11,255 bases of DNA from Anaerolineae bacterium (GTDB lineage: Bacteria > Chloroflexota > Anaerolineae > Aggregatilineales > Aggregatilineaceae): contig JAGPFT010000047.1 of the NCBI GenBank assembly GCA_018056405.1, positions 1 to 11,255 on the forward strand. The letters are read 5' to 3'. The notes beneath the pieces were generated by a model, which worked only from the letters and a program-made list of their open reading frames with translations, was not told the DNA's origin and made no database searches. This document shows, piece after piece, positions 1 to 7,194 of the stretch. The number at the start of each line of letters is the position of its first letter. Position 1 is the stretch's first letter. The position numbers and the translations under genes were made by a program.

Positions 1-57
1 ACAAACGGTTCGGGGGCGGACGGCAGTGTGAGAAGCATTGAGAGGGCGACCGATTAA

Positions 58-150
58 CCTCACCCCCTGGCCTCGCTACGCCCGGCCTTTCCCCCTCTCC
101 AACGTGGAGAGGGGGCGGCGAGGCGCGCCAGCGCCGAGCGGGGGTGAGGT
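58..150. repeat. GC-rich palindromic intergenic repeat, complete unit
   Basis: The outer arms cctcaccccc (58-67) and gggggtgagg (140-149) are perfect reverse complements. An inner pair, ccccctctcca (91-101) and tggagaggggg (105-115), forms an 11-bp stem around a 3-base loop. A third pair, gcctcgc (70-76) and gcgaggc (118-124), nests between them. The whole unit can fold as one long cruciform or RNA hairpin. Related sequence recurs at 171-225, 2209-2250 and 10042-10095, so this is a dispersed repeat family in the manner of REP elements rather than a one-off terminator. Confidence 0.75.
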
Positions 151-170
151 CTGTATTTCGGCAGAAAGCC

Positions 171-225
171 CCTCCCCCTGGCCCCCTCCCTGACTCTGCT
201 GGAGAGGGGGATTTAGGGGGAGAGG
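171..225. repeat. GC-rich palindromic repeat, diverged second unit
   Basis: Outer arms ctccccct (172-179) and agggggag (215-222) enclose inner arms ccccctc (182-188) and gaggggg (204-210). The blocks are the same kind as in the unit at 58-150, but the flanking gggggtgagg arm is degenerate. It lies 20 bases after the first unit, so two members of the family sit in tandem. Confidence 0.55.
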
Positions 226-307
226 CGTGCACAGCCAGGCTCAAGTTGGGTATATGGGGCGTACCGCCATACGCCCCCACCTCCCCCCTGCCCGGCCCTG
301 GCAGCGC

Positions 308-336
308 TGCCCCTCTGCGCGCAAGCGCTGTACAAT
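308..336 (+). promoter_or_regulatory. Weak candidate promoter for the PH-like gene
   Basis: A good -10 hexamer, TACAAT (331-336), stands about 65 bases before the gene. The sequence 17 bases upstream (308-313) is a poor -35, so this is a suggestion based on the -10 alone. Confidence 0.25.
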
Positions 337-402
337 GGGGGCATCGTGCAGGCTGCGCAGCGAACGACGCGCGCCCGGCCTGGCCTGGCAGGAGGCATGG
401 CG

Positions 403-831
403 ATGGAAGAAGTGGGCAAGGTTGTCTTTGAATACGGTCAGGTGCTGCTCAAGATGGATCGCTCCAAGCGCGAATCCGCTCAGATCATTCGCACGCTGGG
501 CGGGGACGAGCAAGAGCAGGTCTTGCAGCAGCACATCGCCAAGTACTGGAACCCGCGCAGCCTGTGGGATCGCCCGGACGGGCTGCTCGTCGTGACCGAT
601 CAGCGCGTGGTCTTCCTGACCAAGCAGGAGACCATCGCCACGACCACCGACTTCCTGAGCCTCCCCCTGGAGTTCATCGAGAACTTGCGGACAGCACGTG
701 TCTGGCTCTTTGTGCCAGCCATTCGCTTCGAGGTCAGGGGGATGCCGTTCGCGTTCACGCTGCTGCACGGGGCTGGTGCCGTCTGCGCGGCGATTGCCAG
801 CGCCAGGGAACGCCCGCGCGCCATCCCCTGA
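403..831 (+). CDS. Small PH/GRAM-like domain protein
   Basis: A 142-residue protein with no signal peptide and no clear membrane helix, so probably cytoplasmic or membrane-peripheral. The segment GLLVVTDQRVVFLTK (residues 60-74), followed by alternating beta-type stretches (about 86-120) and a C-terminal helix, resembles the core of bacterial PH-like and GRAM domains, in which a G-L-x-V-T-x-x-R-V-V-F strand pair is typical. The N-terminal 45 residues look helical and charged. I chose ATG 403 because GGAGG (391-395) lies 7 bases upstream. ATG 397 is in frame but only one base from that site. The gene lies upstream of pstS in the same orientation, but the 237-bp gap holds a separate promoter and inverted repeats, so operon membership is doubtful. 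No catalytic motif is visible. Such domains usually bind lipids or proteins, and the ligand here is unknown. Confidence 0.65.
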   Translation: MEEVGKVVFEYGQVLLKMDRSKRESAQIIRTLGGDEQEQVLQQHIAKYWNPRSLWDRPDGLLVVTDQRVVFLTKQETIATTTDFLSLPLEFIENLRTARVWLFVPAIRFEVRGMPFAFTLLHGAGAVCAAIASARERPRAIP

Positions 832-906
832 GCGTTGGGGATCAGCCAACGGACAAGGCCCGGTTGCTGGGTTTGGCACGCACCCTCTTCAACGTCCCCC
901 CACGAC

Positions 907-944
907 GTTAAGGAAGATTAAACACAGTTCCCATCTTCTTTAAC
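907..944. promoter_or_regulatory. AT-rich inverted repeat upstream of pstS, candidate Pho operator
   Basis: Arms gttaaggaagat (907-918) and atcttctttaac (933-944) are reverse complements apart from one G-T pair. TTAA occurs at 908, 918 and 940, spacings of 10 and 22 bases, close to one and two turns of the helix. Known Pho boxes in Bacillus and cyanobacteria use TTAAC-like units about 11 bases apart. The element ends 10 bases before the candidate -35 of pstS, a normal place for an activator site. It could instead be the end-of-transcript hairpin of the preceding gene. A smaller hairpin (891-896 with 904-909) overlaps its left arm, so the two could not form together. Confidence 0.45.
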
Positions 945-954
945 CCCATACACC

Positions 955-982
955 TTGAGGCTTTACGCCGCTCTCCTATCAT
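955..982 (+). promoter_or_regulatory. Candidate pst operon promoter
   Basis: TTGAGG (955-960) and TATCAT (977-982) are separated by 16 bases, a fair sigma-70-type match. Transcription would start near 989 and leave a leader of about 80 bases before pstS. Its position just downstream of the TTAA-rich inverted repeat suggests phosphate-controlled activation. Confidence 0.5.
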
Positions 983-1068
983 GGTGCGTGGTTGGGGAGG
1001 TTTCTCATCAGGCATTGGCCTGGCCCCAACCCAGTCAATGAAGCAGAACCCATCTCAAGGAGAGATCA

Positions 1069-2163
1069 ATGCGCAACGCCCGCTTCTGGAACAACTCGAT
1101 CAGTTCGCTGCTCGTCCTGGCCCTGGCGCTGCTGGCCCTGGCCGGCGCTCTGCCCGTTCGCACTGTGCTGGCCCAGGACGACGTAGAGCCGCTTGAGCTG
1201 CCCGAAGTTGACCCGCTGAGCGTCACCGGCGACATCGCCATCGCTGGTAGCTCCACCGTCGAGCCAGTCACCGTCGCCATGGCTGCGCGCTTCAATGACG
1301 ACGGCTTCACCGGCAACATCGCCGTCGCCGAGACAGGCACCTCCGCCGGCTTCGAGCGCTTCTGCAAGGAAGGCTCGACCGACATCAGCAACGCCAGCCG
1401 CGCCATCAAGGACTCCGAGCGCGCCGACTGCGAGGCCATTGGCCGCGACGTGCTGGAGTTCTACATCGGCATTGACGCGCTGACCGTCGCCGTCAGCAAA
1501 GACTCGTTCGTGGACGAGCTGACCCGTAGCCAGCTCTTCGCCATCTTCACCGGCGAAGTGACTAAGTGGAACGAGGTCAATCCCGACTGGCCAGCCGCGA
1601 CGATCCAACTCTTCATCCCCGGCACCGACAGCGGCACGTTCGACTTCTTCGGCGAGGCCGTGCTGGGCACGAAGGGCGCATATAAGGAGCGCGAGGCCCG
1701 CTTTGCCGCGCTGCTGGCCCCCAACCCCACCACCAGCGAGAACGACTACACGCTCGTGGAGGGTATTCGCGGCAGCGAGCACGCCATCGGCTACTTCGGC
1801 TTCGCCTACTACATCGAGAACGAGGACACGCTCAAGGCCGTGGCCATCGCCAACGATGTGACTCACGACGCGGACGACAACCTGGTCGCCATCCCCGCTG
1901 AGCAGTGGGAAGCCGAAGGCATCGCCTACGTCGCGCCCAGCCGCGAGACCGCTGAGAGCGGCGAGTACATGCTGAGCCGCCCGCTGTTCATCTACTCGGC
2001 GGTGGGCATCCTGCAGGAGAAGCCACAGGTCGCCGCCTTCGTCAACTACTACCTGACCAACGCTGAGGAAGTGGTCACTGAGGTGGGCTACTTCCCGGTG
2101 AGCGCCTCGGCGCTGAACGAAGCCAAGCAAATCTGGCTTGACACGATGGGCCTGGCTGAGTAA
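1069..2163 (+). CDS. pstS: Phosphate ABC transporter substrate-binding protein PstS
   Basis: The 364-residue extracytoplasmic receptor that captures inorganic phosphate and delivers it to the PstC/PstA channel. The N-terminus is a signal peptide: a basic start, a hydrophobic stretch at about 12-28, and a probable cut after VLA (residue 35). There is no lipobox cysteine, so it is predicted to be secreted rather than a lipoprotein, unless another protein tethers it. Family phosphate-binding motifs are present: AGSSTVEP (59-66), TGTSAGFERF (89-98), DISNASR (105-111) and PGTDSGT (184-190). The segment DALTVAVSKD also fits the family. Length is normal for PstS/SphX-type receptors. AAGGAGA (1057-1063) lies 5 bases before the ATG and fixes the start. 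It is the first gene of pstSCAB-phoU. The 239-bp gap to pstC contains a strong hairpin, which may let pstS be made in excess over the membrane genes. Confidence 0.95.
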   Translation: MRNARFWNNSISSLLVLALALLALAGALPVRTVLAQDDVEPLELPEVDPLSVTGDIAIAGSSTVEPVTVAMAARFNDDGFTGNIAVAETGTSAGFERFCKEGSTDISNASRAIKDSERADCEAIGRDVLEFYIGIDALTVAVSKDSFVDELTRSQLFAIFTGEVTKWNEVNPDWPAATIQLFIPGTDSGTFDFFGEAVLGTKGAYKEREARFAALLAPNPTTSENDYTLVEGIRGSEHAIGYFGFAYYIENEDTLKAVAIANDVTHDADDNLVAIPAEQWEAEGIAYVAPSRETAESGEYMLSRPLFIYSAVGILQEKPQVAAFVNYYLTNAEEVVTEVGYFPVSASALNEAKQIWLDTMGLAE

Positions 2164-2208
2164 CGGCCACGCACGTGCCAGGAGTTCAGGAACAGACAGC
2201 ACGTTGTT

Positions 2209-2250
2209 TACCTCACCCCCAGCCTTGCTGCGCCCGGCGGGGGTGAGGTA
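2209..2250. repeat. Palindromic repeat forming a hairpin between pstS and pstC
   Basis: tacctcaccccc (2209-2220) and gggggtgaggta (2239-2250) are perfect 12-base reverse complements around an 18-base loop. This is the same outer-arm sequence as the unit at 58-150, here without the inner ctctcc stem. It lies 45 bases after the pstS stop and has no following T-run. It is therefore more likely a processing, stability or attenuating hairpin than a classical terminator. A second weaker structure follows at 2305-2338 (gacgg/ccgtc outside ggagg/cctcc). Confidence 0.75.
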
Positions 2251-2402
2251 AAGCGAAGAGCCGTCCAGACAACAGGCTAACCTTAACACCAGTTCGCCAC
2301 AGGGGACGGTAGGGAGGAAGAGGCACCTCCATGCCGTCTTTCGCCTGCTTTCAGGGGAAACCGTGTGGCAACCTGGGCGGTCTATAAAACAGGGAGCGTA
2401 GG

Positions 2403-3401
2403 ATGGAACACAAGGCCATGATGGTCAACGAACGGGTGCGACTCGTCGCGCATACGCACGACGACACCCCCTTGCTGAACCTGACGAAGAAACGGCGTCC
2501 TGGCGAGAGTCTGATCCAGGGCTTCTTGTTTTTGTGCGGCTTCATGACCATCTTCACCACCATTGCCATTGTCATCGTGCTGGGCCGCGAGTCGCTGCTG
2601 CTGGTCACCAGCGAGTACGTGGACGAAGGCGGGACCATTCACACCATCGGCGTGCTGGATTTCGTCAGCACGACGCGCTGGCAGCCGCACCGCTACGAGG
2701 TGGGCATCGCCCCGCTGGCCACGGCCACGCTGCTCAGCTCGGCCATTGCCATGCTTGTCGCGCTACCGCTGGGGCTTGGCTCGGCCATCTACCTCAGCGA
2801 GTACGCCAGCCCGCGCGTGCGGACGACGGTCAAGCCCATCCTGGAAGTGCTCGCCGGCGTGCCGACGGTGGTCTACGGCTTCTTCGCCCTGCAATTCATG
2901 ACGCCGCTGCTGCAAAGCCTGCTGGGCCGCGACGTGGTGGAAATCTTCAACGTGGCCTCGGCGGGGTTGGTCATGGGCGTGATGATCCTGCCGCTGGTGG
3001 CCTCCATGAGCGAGGACGCGCTGAGCGCCGTGCCGCGCTCGCTGCGCGAGGCGTCGTATGGCCTCGGCTCGACGCGGCTGGAGACGACGGTGCGCGTGGT
3101 ACTGCCGGCGGCGGTGTCGGGTATCGCCGCCGCCTTCATCATCGCCATCTCGCGGGCCATCGGCGAGACGATGATCATGGCCATCGCTGCCGGCGCGCGC
3201 TCCAACTTCACCCTCAACCCGTTCGAGTCCGCCTGGACGATGACCGGCTACATCGCCAGCATCAGCGGCGGCGACCTGGCCTACGACACGCTGGACTACA
3301 ACAGCATCTTCGTGGTCGGCCTGCTGCTCTTTCTGATGACGCTGCTGCTCAACATCCTCAGCCACTCCATCGTGGCGCGCTTCCGCGAAGTGTACGAGTA
3401 G
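2403..3401 (+). CDS. pstC: Phosphate ABC transporter permease PstC
   Basis: A 332-residue inner channel subunit that pairs with PstA to move phosphate across the membrane. Six hydrophobic segments are visible, near residues 37-61, 103-131, 146-168, 182-203, 238-263 and 300-322. The cytoplasmic EAA loop that contacts the ATPase reads SLREASYGLGSTRLETTV (213-230), followed by LPAAVSGI. IAISRAIGETMIM (247-259) is a further family hallmark. The N-terminal 35 residues are charged and cytoplasmic. Length is normal. AGGGAG (2391-2396), 6 bases upstream, supports the ATG. pstA starts 13 bases after its stop, so the two are co-transcribed. A TATAAA at 2383-2388 could be a -10 of an extra promoter, but I found no convincing -35. 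Confidence 0.95.
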   Translation: MEHKAMMVNERVRLVAHTHDDTPLLNLTKKRRPGESLIQGFLFLCGFMTIFTTIAIVIVLGRESLLLVTSEYVDEGGTIHTIGVLDFVSTTRWQPHRYEVGIAPLATATLLSSAIAMLVALPLGLGSAIYLSEYASPRVRTTVKPILEVLAGVPTVVYGFFALQFMTPLLQSLLGRDVVEIFNVASAGLVMGVMILPLVASMSEDALSAVPRSLREASYGLGSTRLETTVRVVLPAAVSGIAAAFIIAISRAIGETMIMAIAAGARSNFTLNPFESAWTMTGYIASISGGDLAYDTLDYNSIFVVGLLLFLMTLLLNILSHSIVARFREVYE

Positions 3402-3414
3402 GGAGGGGGCGAGC

Positions 3415-5655
3415 ATGGAACGGCTGGCGCTCTTCGGCGCGGTCTTCTTCAGCCTGATCCTGGCCCTCAACGGCGGCATGTCCTCCGCGCCCATCGCCGC
3501 GCGCAAAGGGTACAACCCCCGGCTGGGCGCGCTGGTCGGGGCGCTGACCGGGCTGCTTGGCAGTCTGATCCCGGCGCTGCTCGTGCGCCAGGCGTCCGGC
3601 GCGGGGGGGCTGATCGTGCTCGCCGCGCTGGTTGGCGGGGTTGGCGCGCTGGCGCTGCTGTGGCGGCTGACCCCTTCGCGCGACGCGCAGCGTGACGTGC
3701 TGCCCAGCGGCGCGAGCCTGCAGCGCAACATCGTCGCCCGCCACACGCGCGGGGCCATTGCCCAGGCGCTGTTCATCGCCTCAATCGCCGTCGCGCTGCT
3801 GGCCCTGGCCACCCTGCTGTGGACAGTCCTCAACAAGGCAGTCGGGCTGACGGCAGTGCAATACAATGTCGAGCCGGGCGCGCTCACCCTGGCCAGCTTC
3901 GACCCTGGCGCTGCGCCGGGCGAGGTCGCGCCGCAGGACATCCCCGCGCTGCTCGCCGAGCACGTGCACCCCGTCCGGCTGCGCGAACTGGTGCTGGAAC
4001 AGGTCGCCGGGGCCAGGCCGAAAGCCTGGCCGGAATTATGGGATCAACCGCTGAGCGTCGCCCTGGAGGGGCACGACTTCCCCGCTGAATGGGCCGCGAC
4101 GCCGCTCAGTGCGCTGCAACCCGCCCAGGCCGCCGACCTGTTGGCGCGCACTCTGGACGCGGAGGCCCTGCAAACGCTGCTCTACGCGGAGGCGGGCCGC
4201 CCCCTGAGCATGATGTCCGAAGCGGAGATCGCCGCGCGGCTGGCGGAGGGAGCCAGCGCTGAACGCTTGCAGCAGTTGATCCTGGCGCGCGTGGTTGGCA
4301 TCCGCCTGGACGACGGCGAAGTGCCGTCCGAGCCGGTCGCCCAGGCCCTCGACGGGCACGCCTACCCGGAGGCGCTGGCCGCCGCGCCGTTCAACCAGCT
4401 TACGGCGGAGCAGAGCGCCGCGCTGCTCGTCGCCAATCTGGAACGCGCCGACCTGGAAGATGCCGTGCTCGACGCGCTCGACACGCGCCCGCTCGACGAT
4501 CTCTCCGAGCGCGAGCTGGGGGCCATCGCCGCCGCCAACGTGCGCAAGGCGCTGCTGCGCGTGGCCATCCTGCGCGATGTCGTCGGCGCAGCGGAGAGCA
4601 CCTGGCCCGATCTCAGCGGTCAGCCGCTCAGCGTCGTGCTCAAGGGCAAAAACTTTCCGGCAGGGCTGGCCGAGACCTCTTTCAGCCAGATCAGCGAGCA
4701 GCAGGCCGCCGACATCCTGGCCCGCAACCTGAACCGCGACGCCCTGATTAAGCTGTTAATGGATGAGGTCGTCCAGGCGCAGGTCGTCAAAAGCTGGCCG
4801 CTGTGGGACTCGCTGACCGAGCGGAGCGCCATCGAGACGGCCCAGCAGACGCAGTTCCCGCGCGCCGAACTGAAGTGGCGCTCGTGGGTCAGCGCCGACT
4901 TCCTGACCAGCCCGCTCGACCCGCGCCGCCCCGACCTGACCGGCATCCGCCCGGCGCTGATCGGCTCGCTGCTGATCATCGCCATCACCATCCTGGTCGC
5001 CTTCCCGGTGGGCGTGGGCGCGGCCATCTACCTGGAAGAATACGCCGGGCGCAGCCGCCTCAACCAGATCATCCAGACCAACATCAACAACCTGGCCGGC
5101 GTGCCCTCGATCATCTATGGCATGTTGGGGCTGGCTATCTTCGTGCGCTCGCTGGAGGCGATCACCAGTGGGCGCGTGGTGGGTGGCGGCGCGGCCAACG
5201 GGCGCACGGTGCTCTCGGCGAGCTTCACCCTGGCCCTGCTGGTCCTGCCGGTGATCATCATCAACGCGCAAGAGGCGATCCGCGCCGTGCCCGGCTCGCT
5301 ACGCCAGGCCAGCTACGGGCTGGGCGCGACCAAGTGGCAGACGATCTGGCATCACGTGCTGCCCTACGCCATGCCCGGCATCCTGACCGGCACCATCCTG
5401 GCCATCTCGCGGGCCATCGGCGAGACGGCGCCGCTGATCCTGGTCGGCGGGGCGACGTACCTGACGCGCGACCCGGAAGGGCCGTTCTCGATCTTCACGG
5501 CGCTGCCGCTGCTGATCTACCGCTGGACGACGCTGCCCCAGGATGAATTTCGCCATGCGGCGGCGGCGGCGATCATCGTGCTGCTGGTGATGCTCATCAG
5601 CCTGAACTCGCTCGCCGTCATCTTGCGCAATCGCTTGAGCAGGAGACTCTCATGA
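3415..5655 (+). CDS. pstA: Phosphate ABC transporter permease PstA with large repeat-bearing insertion
   Basis: A 746-residue partner of PstC, whereas typical PstA has about 280-300 residues. Residues 1-85 add three glycine-rich hydrophobic segments (about 4-22, 36-57 and 63-83) not found in ordinary PstA. A basic cytoplasmic stretch (84-113) leads to the canonical first helix (115-139). An extracytoplasmic insertion of about 370 residues follows (140-510), dominated by three 96-residue repeats. The normal permease core resumes at WRSWVSADFLTSP (488-500), with helices near 513-540, 557-580, 598-617, 651-678 and 713-735. The EAA loop is GSLRQASYGLGATKWQT (627-643) and the hallmark is ILAISRAIGETAPLIL (661-676). 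Basic residues flank the helices in a way that places the insertion outside the cell. GGGAGG (3401-3406) precedes the ATG by 8 bases. Its TGA overlaps the pstB ATG (ATGA), implying coupled translation. The frame is open throughout, with no sign of a chimera or frameshift. Confidence 0.93.
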   Translation: MERLALFGAVFFSLILALNGGMSSAPIAARKGYNPRLGALVGALTGLLGSLIPALLVRQASGAGGLIVLAALVGGVGALALLWRLTPSRDAQRDVLPSGASLQRNIVARHTRGAIAQALFIASIAVALLALATLLWTVLNKAVGLTAVQYNVEPGALTLASFDPGAAPGEVAPQDIPALLAEHVHPVRLRELVLEQVAGARPKAWPELWDQPLSVALEGHDFPAEWAATPLSALQPAQAADLLARTLDAEALQTLLYAEAGRPLSMMSEAEIAARLAEGASAERLQQLILARVVGIRLDDGEVPSEPVAQALDGHAYPEALAAAPFNQLTAEQSAALLVANLERADLEDAVLDALDTRPLDDLSERELGAIAAANVRKALLRVAILRDVVGAAESTWPDLSGQPLSVVLKGKNFPAGLAETSFSQISEQQAADILARNLNRDALIKLLMDEVVQAQVVKSWPLWDSLTERSAIETAQQTQFPRAELKWRSWVSADFLTSPLDPRRPDLTGIRPALIGSLLIIAITILVAFPVGVGAAIYLEEYAGRSRLNQIIQTNINNLAGVPSIIYGMLGLAIFVRSLEAITSGRVVGGGAANGRTVLSASFTLALLVLPVIIINAQEAIRAVPGSLRQASYGLGATKWQTIWHHVLPYAMPGILTGTILAISRAIGETAPLILVGGATYLTRDPEGPFSIFTALPLLIYRWTTLPQDEFRHAAAAAIIVLLVMLISLNSLAVILRNRLSRRLS
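3937..4797 (+). repeat. Three ~96-residue protein repeats within PstA
   Basis: PstA residues 175-270, 271-366 and 367-461 align as three degenerate repeats. Shared landmarks are WPELWDQPLSVALEGHDFP in repeat 1, a diverged version with ALDGHAYP in repeat 2, and WPDLSGQPLSVVLKGKNFP in repeat 3. Each has two copies of a helical motif of roughly A-x-L-L-A-x-N-L-x(4)-L-x(2)-L-L-L-x(2)-V-V-G. The motif copies begin near residues 175, 239, 271, 334, 367 and 431, alternating about 64 and 32 residues apart. Repeats 1 and 3 are most alike. The resemblance is at protein level, with DNA identity low enough to suggest old duplication. A trailing SWPLWDSL (460-467) echoes the start of a fourth unit. Confidence 0.75.
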
Positions 5656-6443
5656 CCACCCCCAACGGCAATGGCCGTCACGCCATCGAGTTCCGCAACC
5701 TCAGCGTCTTCTACGGCGATTTCCTGGCCGTGCGCGACGTGAGCATGAGCATTGAGAGCAAGAAGATCACGGCGTTGATCGGTCCGTCCGGCTGTGGCAA
5801 GAGCACCCTGCTGCGCTCGATCAACCGCATGAATGAGCTGGTGCCCAGCGCCCGCGTCGAGGGCGAAGTGCTGCTGCACGGGCAGAACCTCTACGCGCCT
5901 GGCGTAGACCCGGTGGAAGTCCGGCGGCGGATCGGCATGGTCTTCCAGAAACCGAACCCGTTCCCCAAGTCCATCTTCGACAACGTGGCCTATGGGCCGC
6001 GCGTGTTGGGCGTGCGCGACAAGGGGCAGCTCGCCGAGATCGTCGAGCGCAGCCTGCACCAGGCCGCCCTATGGGACGAGGTGAAAGACGATCTGCGCAA
6101 GTCGGGGCTGGCCCTCTCTGGCGGGCAACAGCAGCGCCTGTGCATCGCGCGGGCGCTGGCCGTCGAGCCGGAGATCATCCTGATGGACGAGCCGTGCTCC
6201 GCGCTCGACCCGATCGCCACGTTGCGCATCGAGGAATTGATGCGCGAGCTGCAAAAAGACTATACGATTGTCATTGTCACACACAACATGCAGCAGGCGG
6301 CCCGCGTCTCCGACTTCACCGCCTTCATGCTCTCCGACGAGACGCGCGCCGGCATGTTGATCGAATATGATCAGACGGAGAAGATCTTCACGCGCCCGCA
6401 CGACCGGCGCACCGAGGACTACATCACCGGGCGCTTCGGCTAG
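5652..6443 (+). CDS. pstB: Phosphate ABC transporter ATP-binding protein PstB
   Basis: The 263-residue cytoplasmic ATPase that powers the PstC/PstA channel. All ABC motifs are intact: Walker A GPSGCGKST (44-52), Q-loop Gln99 within GMVFQKPNPFP, signature LSGGQQQR (155-162), Walker B IILMDEP (175-181) with catalytic Glu180, D-loop SALDP (183-187) and switch His211. The QKPNPFP segment and the C-terminal TEDYITGRFG are characteristic of PstB rather than other importer ATPases. The N-terminal IEFRNLSVFYGDFLAV is also typical. Length is within the family range. The start overlaps the pstA stop and is preceded by AGGAGA (5641-5646). phoU follows after 24 bases. Nothing is missing or unusual. Confidence 0.97.
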   Translation: MTTPNGNGRHAIEFRNLSVFYGDFLAVRDVSMSIESKKITALIGPSGCGKSTLLRSINRMNELVPSARVEGEVLLHGQNLYAPGVDPVEVRRRIGMVFQKPNPFPKSIFDNVAYGPRVLGVRDKGQLAEIVERSLHQAALWDEVKDDLRKSGLALSGGQQQRLCIARALAVEPEIILMDEPCSALDPIATLRIEELMRELQKDYTIVIVTHNMQQAARVSDFTAFMLSDETRAGMLIEYDQTEKIFTRPHDRRTEDYITGRFG

Positions 6444-6467
6444 GGCGGCCAGGGACGGGGGGACCTG

Positions 6468-7145
6468 ATGAGTGACACGCCCTTGAAAGCGCGCACCACG
6501 CTCGACCGCGAGCTAACCGCACTGCGCGACAATGTGCTCAAGCTGAGCCACCTCGTAGATGGGGCTATCGAGCGCTCGGTGCAGGCGCTCAAAGAGGCCA
6601 ACGTAGACCTGGCGCGCCAGGTCATCGCCGATGACGAGCAGATCAATACCCTGCGCTACCAGATCGAGCAGGAATGTTACCGCCTGCTGGTGCTACACCA
6701 GCCCGCCGCCCGCGACCTGCGGGCCATCGTCACCGCCATTCACATCGTCGTCGAGCTAGAACGCATCGGCGACCACGCGCGCGGCATCGCCAAGCTGGCC
6801 ATCACCCTGGCTGCCGAGCCGCCGCTCAAGCCGCTGATTGACGTGCCGCGCATGGCCCAGATCAGCCGCGAGATGCTTCGCGCCGGGCTGCAAGCCTACC
6901 TGGACTATGACGCGGACCTGGCCGCGCAGACGGCGCAGCGCGACGACGAGGTAGACCAGCTTGACGAGCAGGTTTACCGGGAACTGCTGACGTTCATGAT
7001 TTCCGACCCGCGCACCATCAGCCGGGCCACGCACCTGCTGTGGGTGTCGCACAACCTGGAGCGCATCGCCGACCGCATCACCAACATCTGCGAGCGCGTG
7101 GTCTTCATGGTCACCGGCGAGATCGTCGAGTCCGGCGACCGCTGA
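6468..7145 (+). CDS. phoU: Phosphate transport system regulator PhoU
   Basis: A 225-residue all-helical cytoplasmic protein that restrains the Pst transporter and links phosphate status to the Pho signalling pathway in bacteria studied so far. The family's two three-helix bundles are recognisable. Each carries its metal-binding E-x-x-x-D motif: ELERIGDHARGIAK (Glu98, Asp102) and NLERIADRITNICERVVF (Glu198, Asp202). The early segment DRELTALRDNVLKLSHLV also fits. Length is typical. GGGGGA (6457-6462) stands 5 bases before the ATG. As the last gene of pstSCAB-phoU it is followed within 50 bases by a strong hairpin. Its usual histidine kinase and response regulator partners are not in this window. 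Confidence 0.95.
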   Translation: MSDTPLKARTTLDRELTALRDNVLKLSHLVDGAIERSVQALKEANVDLARQVIADDEQINTLRYQIEQECYRLLVLHQPAARDLRAIVTAIHIVVELERIGDHARGIAKLAITLAAEPPLKPLIDVPRMAQISREMLRAGLQAYLDYDADLAAQTAQRDDEVDQLDEQVYRELLTFMISDPRTISRATHLLWVSHNLERIADRITNICERVVFMVTGEIVESGDR

Positions 7146-7194
7146 CCGCACCCTGCGCCTGTTCCGTCGCACCTGCGGGTGCGCCTACGCTCCC

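Larger units (their letters stand above)
1..402. other. Gene-free region with repeats upstream of the PH-like gene
   Basis: I see no credible gene here. The short open frames run through C/G-rich palindromic repeats and have no ribosome binding site or recognisable protein. The stretch contains two repeat units (58-150 and 171-225), annotated separately. A C-rich spacer follows, and then a possible promoter just before the first gene. Positions 1-57 contain nothing I can identify. Confidence 0.6.

Noticed and set aside
58..225. CRISPR array or insertion-sequence ends
   Set aside because: The units are nested palindromes without regular spacers, and there is no transposase or cas gene nearby.
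1066..2289. Long minus-strand open frame (407 codons) opposite pstS
   Set aside because: It mirrors the high-GC codons of the clear pstS gene, has no plausible ribosome binding site and reads as a low-complexity protein without family motifs.
2331..2387. Possible 18-residue leader peptide before pstC (ATG 2331, stop 2385)
   Set aside because: GGAGG is 13 bases upstream and buried in a stem, the peptide has no diagnostic run of codons, and a short frame is easily found by chance.
2763..3941. Minus-strand open frame (392 codons) across the pstC/pstA junction
   Set aside because: It is antisense to two well-supported permease genes, and its Arg/His/Ala-rich translation is typical of a shadow frame.
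3937..4797. PstA insertion as a frameshifted or separately inserted gene
   Set aside because: The frame is continuous from the first helix to the core, composition matches the flanks, and there is no internal ribosome binding site or repeat junction at DNA level.
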